Of a DNA stretch of 64,000 nucleotides, positions 10,092 through 19,329 are shown one piece after another (position 1 is the first letter of the stretch; each line of letters begins with the position of its first letter). The notes beneath the pieces are model-generated. The model ran no database searches. It had not been told where the DNA came from and saw only the letters and a program-made list of their open reading frames with translations. The DNA is taken from the NCBI RefSeq assembly GCF_947387555.1, contig NZ_CANDNZ010000002.1, positions 372,001 through 436,000 on the forward strand, in the 5' to 3' direction. The DNA is from Thalassomonas sp. RHCl1. Lineage in GTDB: Bacteria > Pseudomonadota > Gammaproteobacteria > Enterobacterales > Alteromonadaceae. The position numbers were made by a program, and so were the translations under genes.

Positions 10092-11531
10092 ATGTCTGTT
10101 CAAAGCCAGCAAAATAGCAATACCTTACCCACCTTATTGTTACTCGATGATGAAGAAGGGATCCTGTCCAGTCTAAAAAGGACCTTAAGGGGCTTAGAAG
10201 CCAATATAGTCGCGTTTGATTCTGCACTTGAAGCCTTGCAGTACAGTGAACAGCATCCGGTGGAGATCGTGATTTCAGATCAGCGGATGCCGGAAATGGA
10301 CGGTTGTGAATTTCTAACCAAGATCAGGAAAGACTGGCCCCATTCGCAGCGCATTATTCTGTCGGCGTATCAGGATTTTGGCAAAGTCTCCGCCGCGTTT
10401 AATTCCGGGGTGGTGGAGCGATTTATCTGCAAACCCTGGGACAATAAAGAGCTAAGGTTTATTGTCAATAAGGCGCTGGAAGTCCTGGTAACCGACTCGG
10501 ACAGTAACGATGAAAGGGAAAACCTACTGCCGGGGACACCGGTGAACTTTCACGGTATAGTGGCGGCTGATGACAGCATGAATGAATTATTCACCAGTAT
10601 CCGCCATGCCGCCACCACCAATGCCCCGATATTTATCACCGGGGAAACCGGAACGGGGAAAGAGCTGGTGGCCAGGGCCTGCCATCTGGAAGGCTTTCAC
10701 CAGGGAGAGCCTTTTATCGGGGTTAATTGCGCCAATTTCACCGAGCATTTGATGGAATCCCAGCTTTTTGGCCATAGCAAGGGGGCTTTTACCGGGGCGG
10801 TGAGTGCCCAGGAAGGCCTGTTTGCGGCGGCAAAAAACGGCACCTTGTTTCTTGATGAAATTACCACCTTGTCCAAGCCGCTGCAGGCGAAACTGCTCAG
10901 GGTTATCCAGGAGCGGGAGTTTACCCCCTTAGGCACTACTAAGGTCCAGCAATTCCAGGCGCAGATCATTTCGGCTTCTTCAACTTCTATCGGCGAAGCC
11001 GTGATGGCAGGGGAGTTTCGGGAAGATTTATATTACCGCTTAAATGTGATCACCTTCGGTCTGCCGCCGCTTCGGGACCGGGGAGGGGATATTTTGCTGC
11101 TGGCGCGTTTTTTCCTGAAAAAATATGCCCGGCTTGAAGGCAAACATTTTCATGACTTTAACCGCGATGCGATCCAGATCATCTGCGGTTATGACTGGCC
11201 CGGCAATGTCAGACAACTGGAAAATGTTATTCATGGCATGGTGGTGCTTAACACCGGCAAGAAGATCACCTCGGAAATGATCATTAAGGCGTTATCAAAT
11301 ATGGTGGGGGGCTTTACCGCACCGGTGAAAACGCTGCAGGGGGAGGCGGTGATGGCAACCCAAGACAGCAGCGAAAAGCCGGGACAGGAAGGGATACTGC
11401 CTTTATGGCAGGTTGAAAAGCAGGCGATAGAGCAGGCTATCGCCTATTGCCAGGGCAATGTCCCCAAGGCGGCAGCCTTGCTCGAAGTCAGTCCGTCCAC
11501 CCTTTACCGGAAAAAACAAACCTGGGAATAA
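10092..11531 (+). CDS. Sigma-54-dependent response regulator (SypG-like EPS activator)
   Basis: A 479-residue NtrC-family protein. The N-terminal receiver (about residues 14-130) has acidic residues LDDEE and a phospho-acceptor Asp in ISDQRMPEMDG (about 61). The central AAA+ domain (about 155-390) has Walker A GETGTGKE (about 182), the sigma-54-contact loop GAFTGA (about 231), Walker B LFLDE (about 255) and arginine fingers FREDLYYRLN. A Fis-type HTH ends the protein (NVPKAAALLEVSPSTLYRKK). It faces the EPS genes tail to tail with a 9-base gap. Shared upstream elements and four -24/-12 promoters in the locus suggest it is the local activator, in the role SypG plays in Vibrio fischeri. The partner kinase may be the one at 26984-28840. 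Confidence 0.92.
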   Translation: MSVQSQQNSNTLPTLLLLDDEEGILSSLKRTLRGLEANIVAFDSALEALQYSEQHPVEIVISDQRMPEMDGCEFLTKIRKDWPHSQRIILSAYQDFGKVSAAFNSGVVERFICKPWDNKELRFIVNKALEVLVTDSDSNDERENLLPGTPVNFHGIVAADDSMNELFTSIRHAATTNAPIFITGETGTGKELVARACHLEGFHQGEPFIGVNCANFTEHLMESQLFGHSKGAFTGAVSAQEGLFAAAKNGTLFLDEITTLSKPLQAKLLRVIQEREFTPLGTTKVQQFQAQIISASSTSIGEAVMAGEFREDLYYRLNVITFGLPPLRDRGGDILLLARFFLKKYARLEGKHFHDFNRDAIQIICGYDWPGNVRQLENVIHGMVVLNTGKKITSEMIIKALSNMVGGFTAPVKTLQGEAVMATQDSSEKPGQEGILPLWQVEKQAIEQAIAYCQGNVPKAAALLEVSPSTLYRKKQTWE

Positions 11532-11540
11532 GCCCTGGCT

Positions 11541-12251
11541 TTAGAGCTCCAGCGACAGCAGGTGTGATTTGTTCAGCCAGCGTTTTAGCCGGGCGGCAAT
11601 CGCGGGAAAATAGCGGCTGAGCTTATCGGCTTCCCGCAATAACTCCTGTTTTAATCCCGGATTATACCTGTCATTAACGACCGTACCCAAAAGCAGCGCC
11701 TGTGCCTGGTTAAGTTTGTCGATTGTACTTTTGATACTGGCCCGTGGGGTAACACCGGCCAAAACCGTCAGGATGCAGGCATCACAGGCACTGGCGGCAT
11801 ATTCTCCGGGTAAGTTGCCGCTGTTGTGTAATCCAATCGGTGAAGTATCTAAGAGCACGGTATCAAAGCTTTTCAGCCATTCCCGGATATGGCTTTCCAG
11901 CACTCCCGGCTCCCGCAGTTGCATAATAAGCTCGCGCCTGGCGGGGGCGGTAATAACGGCCATGTTAACTTCTTCTTGTGTTGTCAGCATATGGGGCTCG
12001 GCAAGCCCGGTTGTTGGCTTGGCCTGTTTTGGCAAATCTAATGCCTGGCTCAGGTGGGGGCTGTGCAGGTTTAAATCTACCAGCAAGGTGGAGCGGCCTG
12101 CATTAAGGTTACGCCTGGCCAGCGCCCGGATCACTGTGCTGACGCCTTCTTGCGGTTGGCTGGAGGTGACGGCGAGGGAGCGGATTTTGCCCGCCATCAC
12201 CGCGGCATAAATGCGTTCAACTTCAATATAACCATCTGGGATCTGCATCAT
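11541..12251 (-). CDS. CpsD/CapB-like polysaccharide ATPase with altered Walker A (SypD-like)
   Basis: A 236-residue cytoplasmic P-loop protein resembling the kinase half of Wzc/CpsD. The start region, SLAVTSSQPQEGVSTVIRAL, LLVDLNLHSPHL (Walker A') and VLLDTSPIG (Walker B) are all in order. The Walker A lysine of GEGKST is Val (GTC codon) here, and there is no C-terminal Tyr cluster. It may therefore be a non-kinase or weak ATPase that regulates the chain-length protein at 16648-18138. Its start overlaps the export gene by 4 bases (ATGA), so it is the last gene of the OmpA-SLBB-ATPase operon. Confidence 0.82.
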   Translation of the reverse strand: MMQIPDGYIEVERIYAAVMAGKIRSLAVTSSQPQEGVSTVIRALARRNLNAGRSTLLVDLNLHSPHLSQALDLPKQAKPTTGLAEPHMLTTQEEVNMAVITAPARRELIMQLREPGVLESHIREWLKSFDTVLLDTSPIGLHNSGNLPGEYAASACDACILTVLAGVTPRASIKSTIDKLNQAQALLLGTVVNDRYNPGLKQELLREADKLSRYFPAIAARLKRWLNKSHLLSLEL

Positions 12252-14506
12252 AAAAACCCCAGTAAAGCGGCCAGGGAAACCAGCTCGAAAGTATTTTGTA
12301 AGCCGCTGCGTAATTTGGCAATAGTACTTTCCCCCTGATCCGGTACATAAACCGTATCCCCGGCACGTATTACCGGCAACAGGCTAAAGTCGGCGTTTTT
12401 GGCAAAGTCGGAGAGATCAAATACCCTGGCCTGATCGCGGCAGCAGGAAAGGTTGATCACAGTGATTTTTTCGATATGGGCGTTGTCGCTGGTGCCGCCG
12501 GCCTGGGCCAGCAGGTCTAAAATGGTCATATTATCATCAAAGGCATAACGCCCGGGTTTATTGACTGAGCCCAGTACCCTGACGGTGGTTTCTTTGGCTT
12601 TTTCCAGCCAGTGCCGGTTTTGCTCCGGCAGGTAAATGGTATCCCCGGTGTTTACCTGAGGCAGCAAATTTTCATCGCCGGTTTCAAAATATAATGCCAG
12701 GTTGACCTTAGAGATCTTGGCGGTTTTCTGGTTGCGGTGACTGATGCGGATATTGCGCAGGTCCGCCTTATCCGTCGGCCCGTCGGCGGCGGCGAGAATA
12801 TCTAAAAAGTGCATGTCATCGGTAAACATATAACGCCCGGGGGCACCGACCTGGCCAAAGACATAGATAGATTTATCCGATGATTGCCGGACCCACTGGG
12901 ACTTGTTATCGGTGGGATCTGTGGGTAAGTCGTGCACCCGGATGGTGGCGCCGGCCACTATGGTCGGCAATTCGTGCTCGGCCCGCCCCTGTTTGATAAA
13001 ACTGTCGAGATCAAAGCGGTAACTGAGTAATTTTCCCTGTTTATTTTTAGAGACTATGTCTATGGAGGAAGTATCTGCCCTTGAGGTCGGTCCGCCGACA
13101 TGGGCGAGTAAGTCCAGCAGCGACATTTCATCGGACCATTCTATCCGGCCGGGCCTGACCACTTCCCCCAGTACCCGGACGGCACGGCCCGGCGCCACCT
13201 TAAGCCAGGACTTTTCATTGATATCGGTTTTTTCCGGGACAAAAATAGCATCACCCGCTTGAATTTGAGGCAATCCCTGACTGGAGGTGCCTTCGGTATA
13301 AGCGGACAGGTCAAAAGGGCGGACCTCGCCGTTTGCCTTAATGATGCGGATTTGACGTGACTCGGCAAAACGTGTCGGGCCGCCGGCATTGGCGAGGATA
13401 TCCATAAAACTGGCTTCAGCCTGTCCCTGGTAGGCGCCGGGTTTAAAAACTTCTCCCATCACATAAATCATATTGGCGCCGGCATTGATCTGCTCCTCTT
13501 TTTTTGGGACAAAGATGGTGGTGCCGGCGGCAATGTTCGGCAATAAGTTCAAATCGCCGCTGTCGAGGTAACGGGTCAGATTGAAAAGCACAGGTTTACT
13601 GTCGATGATCACCCGTATTTGCTCGACCCCGGCATAACGGGTGACGCCGCCGGCTTTCATCAGGTATTCCACCAGGTTGGATTTTTCATCAAAAACAAAG
13701 CTGCCCTGGCTGTGGACTTCGCCGAAAACCTTGATCGCCAACCGGTCTGTGGCATCGCCGCCGGCGGCAATTTTACTTGGGTCAAACTCCATTTCAATGT
13801 TACCGATTTTCGATGAAGCCGGCACAAACAAGGTATCCATGGAGCTTAGCCGTGGCAAAAGATCGGACTCGCCACTGTCCAGATAGCGTTTATAGTTAAA
13901 GCGCTTCGGTGTTTGCCCGCTTTTGCGCAGTTGCAGTTGATCGAGCTGAGCTCCGGCCCTTAAGCCGCCAGCCGCCTTTAACGCCATTTGTATATCGGCA
14001 TCGCCGGGTAATAACACTTCCCCCGGGGTATGGACGTATCCGAGGACAAACACCAGTTTTTGCTTTTGCGCCAGGTAGACTTTGGCGCCATTAAGATCTT
14101 TAAATACCCGGGAAAGCGCCGTCAGTACCTTGTGCTGCAGCTCTGTCCGGGTTAAACCGGCCACCTCAAGCACGCCGATTTCCGAGAGCATGATCTGCCC
14201 CTGTTTATCGACGGTAAAACCCCGATTCAGGCTTTCTTCACCGGGCAGGGCAATATGAATCTTATCCCCGATATGGATGCGGTAGCTTTGCTCACCGGCA
14301 CTGTCCCGGGCAAATAGTTCACCGGTACCTGTATTAATGGTTTTGCTGGCAGCCAACTCCTCAGCGGCAAAGGCCAATACAGGGAAAAGGCAGGCAAGGC
14401 AAAGGAAAATGCCGAATAAGCTGCAGGCCTTTCCCCCTGGGCCTGTTAGCACAGAACTCTTTAAGATGGGGGTCTTTAATGGGGTAACCTGGGTTGTATT
14501 ACTCAT
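12248..14506 (-). CDS. Outer-membrane polysaccharide export protein with six SLBB domains (SypC-like)
   Basis: About 752 residues. A hydrophobic signal segment lies near residues 25-50, followed by an N-terminal Poly_export domain (YRIHIGDKIHIALPG). Six SLBB units follow, each about 100 residues, opening with motifs such as VLGYVHTPGEV, VFGEVHSQGSF, VMGEVFKPGAY, VLGEVVRPGRI, VFGQVGAPGRY and VLGSVNKPGRY, and each closing with an AGxTIxVP-like strand. E. coli Wza has far fewer SLBB units. ATG 14506 has GGAG nine bases upstream; ATG 14545 would extend it by 13 residues and overlap the OmpA gene more. It probably forms the exit channel for the polymer. Confidence 0.9.
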   Translation of the reverse strand: MSNTTQVTPLKTPILKSSVLTGPGGKACSLFGIFLCLACLFPVLAFAAEELAASKTINTGTGELFARDSAGEQSYRIHIGDKIHIALPGEESLNRGFTVDKQGQIMLSEIGVLEVAGLTRTELQHKVLTALSRVFKDLNGAKVYLAQKQKLVFVLGYVHTPGEVLLPGDADIQMALKAAGGLRAGAQLDQLQLRKSGQTPKRFNYKRYLDSGESDLLPRLSSMDTLFVPASSKIGNIEMEFDPSKIAAGGDATDRLAIKVFGEVHSQGSFVFDEKSNLVEYLMKAGGVTRYAGVEQIRVIIDSKPVLFNLTRYLDSGDLNLLPNIAAGTTIFVPKKEEQINAGANMIYVMGEVFKPGAYQGQAEASFMDILANAGGPTRFAESRQIRIIKANGEVRPFDLSAYTEGTSSQGLPQIQAGDAIFVPEKTDINEKSWLKVAPGRAVRVLGEVVRPGRIEWSDEMSLLDLLAHVGGPTSRADTSSIDIVSKNKQGKLLSYRFDLDSFIKQGRAEHELPTIVAGATIRVHDLPTDPTDNKSQWVRQSSDKSIYVFGQVGAPGRYMFTDDMHFLDILAAADGPTDKADLRNIRISHRNQKTAKISKVNLALYFETGDENLLPQVNTGDTIYLPEQNRHWLEKAKETTVRVLGSVNKPGRYAFDDNMTILDLLAQAGGTSDNAHIEKITVINLSCCRDQARVFDLSDFAKNADFSLLPVIRAGDTVYVPDQGESTIAKLRSGLQNTFELVSLAALLGFL

Positions 14507-15311
14507 CTTGCCAATCTCCACTTTCTTGTGCCGGAGAATTTTCAATCAGCTCGATACTGACCCGGCGGTTTACTAACCGTATTTGTGCTTCTTTGCCAAC
14601 AAACAGGGGATCGTTTTCCCCGACGGCACTGACCCGGATGCGCTTTTTGTCTATGCCGAAAATATGTAAGTAACGGGCGACCTGTTTGGCCCTGTTGTTT
14701 GACAGTGTCTGGTTGTCGTTTGGGTTGCCGCGATCGTCGGCATGACCTGTGATCAGCAAATGATAGGCGGGGGCCTGTTTCAATAAGATCGCCGCCTCGG
14801 CCAGTTGCGCCATATATTTGGGGTTAAGGGCAAAAGAGTCGGTGGCAAACTGATTATCGTGGTTGAGCAGGGTCTGAATTTTCTCCCCCAGCTCTCCCGG
14901 GCTGTTTAAAGGCAAGGTTTGCGGCAAAGCGCAGATATCATGCTCGTTGACATACTCAAGCTGATGCTCAAGACGGGCAATTAACCGGCGCTGGATAATA
15001 ATATCATTGGCGGCATCATAGACTAAGCCGCCGGCAATTTCCCGGGCGATACGATTTTGACGGGTTTTGGCTTGTACCACAGTGGCGGGGAAACATAATT
15101 CAGCCCCTTCGAGCACCAGAATATCAAGCTGCTGGCTTAACAGGCTAAAGTCAAAGCGTAAGCCATGCGCCGATGTTAACGGCTGGTCGGCTTCAACCGG
15201 GTAATTGCTTGTTAAGGTGTGCTCGGCGAAGCCGCCGCGTCCCTGTGGCGGACTGGTGCTGCAAGCCGATAATAACATCAGGATCAAAAAGCATGCGTGT
15301 CTGTGCATCAT
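14499..15311 (-). CDS. OmpA-family lipoprotein of the EPS locus (SypB-like)
   Basis: A 270-residue outer-membrane lipoprotein. The lipobox LLSAC places the acylated Cys near residue 17. The C-terminal OmpA peptidoglycan-binding domain (about residues 150-260) carries the signature ITGHADDRGNPNDNQTLSNNRA and NRRVSIELIE. It should anchor the export machinery to peptidoglycan. It is the first gene of its operon: a sigma-54-like promoter lies at 15386-15401 and a TGCA-N3-TGCA element at 15467. It overlaps the SLBB gene by 8 bases. Confidence 0.9.
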   Translation of the reverse strand: MMHRHACFLILMLLSACSTSPPQGRGGFAEHTLTSNYPVEADQPLTSAHGLRFDFSLLSQQLDILVLEGAELCFPATVVQAKTRQNRIAREIAGGLVYDAANDIIIQRRLIARLEHQLEYVNEHDICALPQTLPLNSPGELGEKIQTLLNHDNQFATDSFALNPKYMAQLAEAAILLKQAPAYHLLITGHADDRGNPNDNQTLSNNRAKQVARYLHIFGIDKKRIRVSAVGENDPLFVGKEAQIRLVNRRVSIELIENSPAQESGDWQDE

Positions 15312-15385
15312 TACTACTCCCGGTTACGCCATAGCAAAACCTCTGCTTTACTATAACTGGTGCTTTTTCTTACTGGGGTTAGCAA

Positions 15386-15401
15386 TGCACACTTCGCGCC
15401 A
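15386..15401 (-). promoter_or_regulatory. Sigma-54 promoter of the OmpA-SLBB-ATPase operon
   Basis: Minus strand TGGCGCGAAGTGTGCA, against the consensus TGGCACG-N4-TTGCW, with GG and GC exactly 10 bases apart. Ten of 12 defined positions match. Transcription would start near 15375, about 64 bases before the OmpA gene's ATG. Confidence 0.72.
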
Positions 15402-15466
15402 GGCGTTCTCCTGATTTTATATCGATGAAAATCAAGTGGTTATTATCTCCTCTTATTCTGGCTTGC

Positions 15467-15509
15467 TGGCAAATTGCAATAATTCCCAGATTGCAATGCT
15501 ATTTGCCAA
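15467..15509. promoter_or_regulatory. Upstream activator element(s) of the OmpA operon
   Basis: TGGCAAATTGCAA at 15467-15479 fits the GCA-N3-TGCA core shared by the locus and lies about 66 bases upstream of the -24 box. A related TTGCAATGC ... TTTGCC stretch follows to 15509. The position is typical for an enhancer bound by a sigma-54 activator. Confidence 0.55.
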
Positions 15510-15565
15510 ACCTGAGTTTGTCTCTGTCTAAAACCGTAGCCGGCATATGCGATGCTCTAATTGCC

Positions 15566-16651
15566 TTATGAAGGCTCGCTGGCCAATTGATCATAAGCCA
15601 AAACCGTGTCTTTGATATTACCCTGTTGCTGGACGAAGGCCCGGGGAGTTTGCCGGTAGGATAATACGTTAAGATCTAAAATGGCCTCGGCGATAGAAAA
15701 GGGTTTTTCCGGCGGTACCAGGACACTGCTTTGGCGGCAAACCACCTCGCTGCTGCCGCCGACGTTCGTGATCACCGAGGGGATGTTGCAGGCCTGGGCT
15801 TCAAGGGGACTTAGCGGCATGCCTTCAAAGCGGGACGGCAGGCAAAAAACATCCAGTGCCTGATAAAAGCTGGGCATATCGTCAACGACACCGAGAAAAT
15901 GTACCCGCTTGCCCAATCCTGCCTGCCTGACCTGGTGTTTCAGGGCGCTTTTAGCACTGCCGTCACCGGCAATGGCCAAATGGTAACTGGGGGGCAGGCA
16001 TTGTAATGCCTTGATCAAGACATCCTGACCTTTGACCGGCTCTAAACGGGCGGCGCAGCCGATCAAACTGGCTTTTTCCGGCAGCTTGAATTGTCGGCGG
16101 GCTTTTTGCCGGTCACCGGGAATAAATTTATCTATGTCTATGCCGTTGGTGATCACCTTAACATCAGATGTTTTCAGGTAGTCGCTGATTTTCACGGCAA
16201 CGGCTTTGGCATCGGCGACCCAGAGAGGTTTAAGGTAGCTTATCAGGCATTTTTGCAACAAGCGGCGTTTTTTATCGGCGAGGTGCCAGGCATCATGCTC
16301 GGTATGGATCAGGGACTTGATGCCGCTAAACCGGCTTGCCAGCCCGCCGTAAAGCAGGGGACCAATATGATGGGTATGGACACTGGTGATCTTATGCCAG
16401 GAAAATAACCTCATCAGCACCTTGATCAGTTTGGGCTGAAAGCCGGGTTGCTTGTTGAGAAACACCAGGCGCTCGGCAAAGGGTTTTAATACCGGCCACT
16501 TTTCCATGGCCTGCTCCCGGGTGCCTTCAAGGCTAAAGATCAGGGTTTTATGTTTGCTGTGACGCATTAAATCCAGTACCAGGGTTTCTATGCCCCCCGG
16601 ACACAGGTGTTGTACTATTTGTGCGTTTACTCTTGCCTTGGATGCTTTCAT
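15566..16651 (-). CDS. Glycosyltransferase, GT4-type (SypP-like position)
   Basis: A 361-residue GT-B enzyme. The N-terminal half has the acceptor-side CPGGIETLVLDLM and HTHHIGPLLYGG. The C-terminal half has the GT4 donor-site signatures ARLEPVKGQD and SRFEGMPLSPLEAQA. The nucleotide-sugar donor is unknown. It overlaps the chain-length gene upstream by 4 bases (ATGA) and ends the acyltransferase-GT-PCP-GT operon. Confidence 0.88.
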   Translation of the reverse strand: MKASKARVNAQIVQHLCPGGIETLVLDLMRHSKHKTLIFSLEGTREQAMEKWPVLKPFAERLVFLNKQPGFQPKLIKVLMRLFSWHKITSVHTHHIGPLLYGGLASRFSGIKSLIHTEHDAWHLADKKRRLLQKCLISYLKPLWVADAKAVAVKISDYLKTSDVKVITNGIDIDKFIPGDRQKARRQFKLPEKASLIGCAARLEPVKGQDVLIKALQCLPPSYHLAIAGDGSAKSALKHQVRQAGLGKRVHFLGVVDDMPSFYQALDVFCLPSRFEGMPLSPLEAQACNIPSVITNVGGSSEVVCRQSSVLVPPEKPFSIAEAILDLNVLSYRQTPRAFVQQQGNIKDTVLAYDQLASEPS

Positions 16652-18138
16652 GATATTTCTCCGGCTAAGGACTGGATGTTAAAGGGATCTGTTTCTTGAC
16701 TGTTTGACAGCTGGGCTGTTAACGGCGGAATGCGGCTTAAAACCGGCACCCCGGTGAGTTGTTCCAGGTTGTCGCGGCGATGGATACAGGTGCTGGCAAG
16801 CTCAAGCATAATTGCCGTTGAAATCCCCGTGAACAGGCCGCCGATAACTCCCGCCAGCACAAACACGATTGTCGGCAGGTTCACCGCCGCGTTGGGGGTG
16901 TAGGGGCGGTCAATCACCTTAATACGTTTACTTTGTTCGAAAATACTTAGCGCGCCGGTGATATTGGCCATTTCGTGGCGGCTGAGCAGGTCTTCGTACA
17001 GGGCTCTTTTGACCCTTAGATCCCGCTCCAGTTTTAAGCGCTCCTGCTCATAGACGCCAAATTTTTCACTGGTGTGCTCTAAATCGCTGATCATGGTTTT
17101 AAGCACGGACAATTCTTCCTTCAGATGCTCCAGGCGGCCGCGACCCTGTTGCAGGTTCTCCAGTTGGGTCAGCAGCAAGGGATGGTTATTGCTGTTATCT
17201 CCCGAGCTTGCCGCGCTGGCGATATCCCATAATTGTTCCGGTTTCATCCGCTTCGGCGTTTGACTGAGCAGCAACTGGCGCTCGTTTTCCAGGTGCCTTA
17301 ACTGGCGCTGTTTGGCCTGTACCTTGGAATGATTATCGGTATAGCGGGCTTTGAGCAAGGTCAAATCTCCCCGGTAGCGAATGATTTGCTCTTCCAGGCG
17401 GCCTATTACCGGGTTGGTTTTACTCAGTTGCAGCTGCAGTCCGCCGAGGCTTTTTTCTACCCCGGCTTTTTCCGCCTCCAACTCGGCTAATTTTTCCCTG
17501 AGTTTCGCCAGCCGGGTGATGCTGCCGGCGTGTAATTCCGGAATGTTTTCGGCATTGAGGTCTTTAAATCTGGCAAGGGCGGCTTCCGACTCGTCCAGTG
17601 CCTGGCGGCGCAGTTCGAGGTGGTTGCTTAAGAAAACTACCGAATCTGTCATGCTTGAGCGCTCCGGCGCCAGCAACTGTTCAACGAAATGCTTGCTGAC
17701 CGATTCAAGGATTTCCTTCATGCCTTCGGGACTCGATGAGCGGTAGTCAATGCGGATCAGATCTTTACCGGACATCATCATGGATAAATTGCCGGAGAGC
17801 TTATTGATGACCCTGTCCTGTTCTAACGGCGTGGCATCAACAGGGAACAAGGCCATTTCCGCGGCAACGCTGGACAGGATATGGCGCGAATGCAATAAGG
17901 TTTGCAATGAGTCAAGCCTTTCTTTGAGCATGGAGGAGACGGCGAGATCTTCCAAAAAGGGATTCATTTTCGCCGTTTCCTGGATCAACATGCTGGTATG
18001 GGCCTGATAGTGCTTAGTGCTGAAACTTGAGATCATTACCCCTAATACCGGCATTACCAGTGCAGGTAAAACAATCACATAGCGCCGGCGCCAGGCGCCG
18101 ATGAGGATATAAAGCAGGCGGTAGCTGAGATCTGTCAT
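16648..18138 (-). CDS. Chain-length determinant (Wzz/PCP-type, GNVR) protein (SypO-like)
   Basis: A 496-residue inner-membrane co-polymerase. Two membrane helices bracket the protein: VLPALVMPVLGVMISS near residue 30 and TIVFVLAGVIGGLFTGIST near 425. Between them lies a long periplasmic coiled coil (about 170-400), followed by the GNVR-like LSRHEMANITGALSIFEQSKRIKVIDRPYTPN before TM2. There is no cytoplasmic kinase domain, so the CpsD-like ATPase at 11541-12251 is its likely partner. It sits between two glycosyltransferase genes with 4-base overlaps on both sides. Confidence 0.9.
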   Translation of the reverse strand: MTDLSYRLLYILIGAWRRRYVIVLPALVMPVLGVMISSFSTKHYQAHTSMLIQETAKMNPFLEDLAVSSMLKERLDSLQTLLHSRHILSSVAAEMALFPVDATPLEQDRVINKLSGNLSMMMSGKDLIRIDYRSSSPEGMKEILESVSKHFVEQLLAPERSSMTDSVVFLSNHLELRRQALDESEAALARFKDLNAENIPELHAGSITRLAKLREKLAELEAEKAGVEKSLGGLQLQLSKTNPVIGRLEEQIIRYRGDLTLLKARYTDNHSKVQAKQRQLRHLENERQLLLSQTPKRMKPEQLWDIASAASSGDNSNNHPLLLTQLENLQQGRGRLEHLKEELSVLKTMISDLEHTSEKFGVYEQERLKLERDLRVKRALYEDLLSRHEMANITGALSIFEQSKRIKVIDRPYTPNAAVNLPTIVFVLAGVIGGLFTGISTAIMLELASTCIHRRDNLEQLTGVPVLSRIPPLTAQLSNSQETDPFNIQSLAGEIS

Positions 18139-19262
18139 AAGGTATCCACCAGTTCGGAGACCTCATCGGCCCTGGCGGCCCAGGTATCTTTGAGCACGGC
18201 ATTCTGGCTGGCCCGGGTAACATCCCGGTCCAGGGCCCTTCTCAAGGCCTTAACCATGGCCGGCGCGCTGTGGATGACATCAATCAGCTTGCCGTAGGGT
18301 TTCAGGGCGGGAAAGGACGTACTGACCACCGGACGGCCCGCGGCCAGGTATTCGCGCAATTTTAACGGGTTGCAGGCCCTTATTTGGGCATTATCACAAA
18401 AGGGCAGCAGGGAAACCGTCCAGTGCTGGCAATAGCCCGGCAGCAGGTGGTGGGCCCTGGGGCCGAGAAAGTGGACATTTTCCAGGCATTGCAGGCGACT
18501 GATATCAATATGGATTTCACCTATGAAGACAAAATGCCAGTGACTTAACTGCGAGACCACTTTTTCCAGCAACTCGATATCCAGCCAGGGAGAAATGCTG
18601 CCATAAAAGCCGGCAATGGGTCTGCCGTCATCGGGTAAGTCGGCGGCCCGGGGGGCCGAGGTGGCGAATAAATCAAAATCGACGCCATGGGGTAAGGCAC
18701 GGGTGATCTTTGACGGGAACTTGGTGCTGAGCAGTTCGCTGGCGGTGAGGATGAGTTGTGCCCGCTGTACCAGTTCACTTTCCCTTAAGCTGACGGTATC
18801 ATGATCGACTCCGGCCAGGGCGGAAAAATCATCGCCGCAATAATAGACCACGGAAGACTCCCCCAGCTTGCCGACAACGTCTACCGCGGTGGGCAGTGAA
18901 GTCCATAATACCGGCTCGGTAACCTGATGCAAGGCCATGATTTTTTTCAGTTGACGTACCAGGAAATAAGCACCGATCTTACGTGTCAGCAGATGTCTGG
19001 GCGCGGGCAGGGTTTGCGGGTTAACCAGTACAAATTGCTCGCTCGGCAGGCTTTGGGGTTTCGCCTGTTTGTCACAAAAGACAAGTTTGACAAACTTGTG
19101 CAGCAAACGCTTAAGGTCTTTGCATTTCAGTTTCGGGTGACGCAGGCCGATGGAGTTTACCCAGATCACTTTGCGCTCCTTGGAAAGGTGGCGGATGATA
19201 TGTTGGGTACTGCTTGGCAATGCGCCCCAGTCTTCACCAAAAACGATAATATCGCGTTTCAT
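18135..19262 (-). CDS. Glycosyltransferase, GT-B fold (SypN-like position)
   Basis: A 375-residue protein of the glycosyltransferase family 1/4 type. It begins DIIVFGEDWGALPSSTQH and has a mid-protein linker with IAGFYGSISPWLDIELL. The C-terminal donor site includes NPLKLREYLAAGRPVVST, a motif common in exopolysaccharide transferases. No membrane segments are evident. The substrate is not deducible. It follows the acyltransferase gene after 67 bases and overlaps the chain-length gene by 4. Confidence 0.85.
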   Translation of the reverse strand: MKRDIIVFGEDWGALPSSTQHIIRHLSKERKVIWVNSIGLRHPKLKCKDLKRLLHKFVKLVFCDKQAKPQSLPSEQFVLVNPQTLPAPRHLLTRKIGAYFLVRQLKKIMALHQVTEPVLWTSLPTAVDVVGKLGESSVVYYCGDDFSALAGVDHDTVSLRESELVQRAQLILTASELLSTKFPSKITRALPHGVDFDLFATSAPRAADLPDDGRPIAGFYGSISPWLDIELLEKVVSQLSHWHFVFIGEIHIDISRLQCLENVHFLGPRAHHLLPGYCQHWTVSLLPFCDNAQIRACNPLKLREYLAAGRPVVSTSFPALKPYGKLIDVIHSAPAMVKALRRALDRDVTRASQNAVLKDTWAARADEVSELVDTL

Positions 19263-19329
19263 AAGCCTATCCCCTTTTTATCAATAAAAGTTAATGGGTT
19301 AAAGTTGATGGATACATGTAAATACTGAG

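Noticed and set aside
11716-12210. 164-codon frame opposite the CpsD-like ATPase gene
   Set aside because: It is antisense to a gene with clear domain motifs, and its product has no recognisable features or ribosome binding site.
15491-15509. Minus strand TGGCAAATAGCATTGCAA as a sigma-54 promoter
   Set aside because: The GG-GC distance is 11 bases instead of 10, which is poorly tolerated; the site at 15386-15401 has exact spacing and is closer to the gene.
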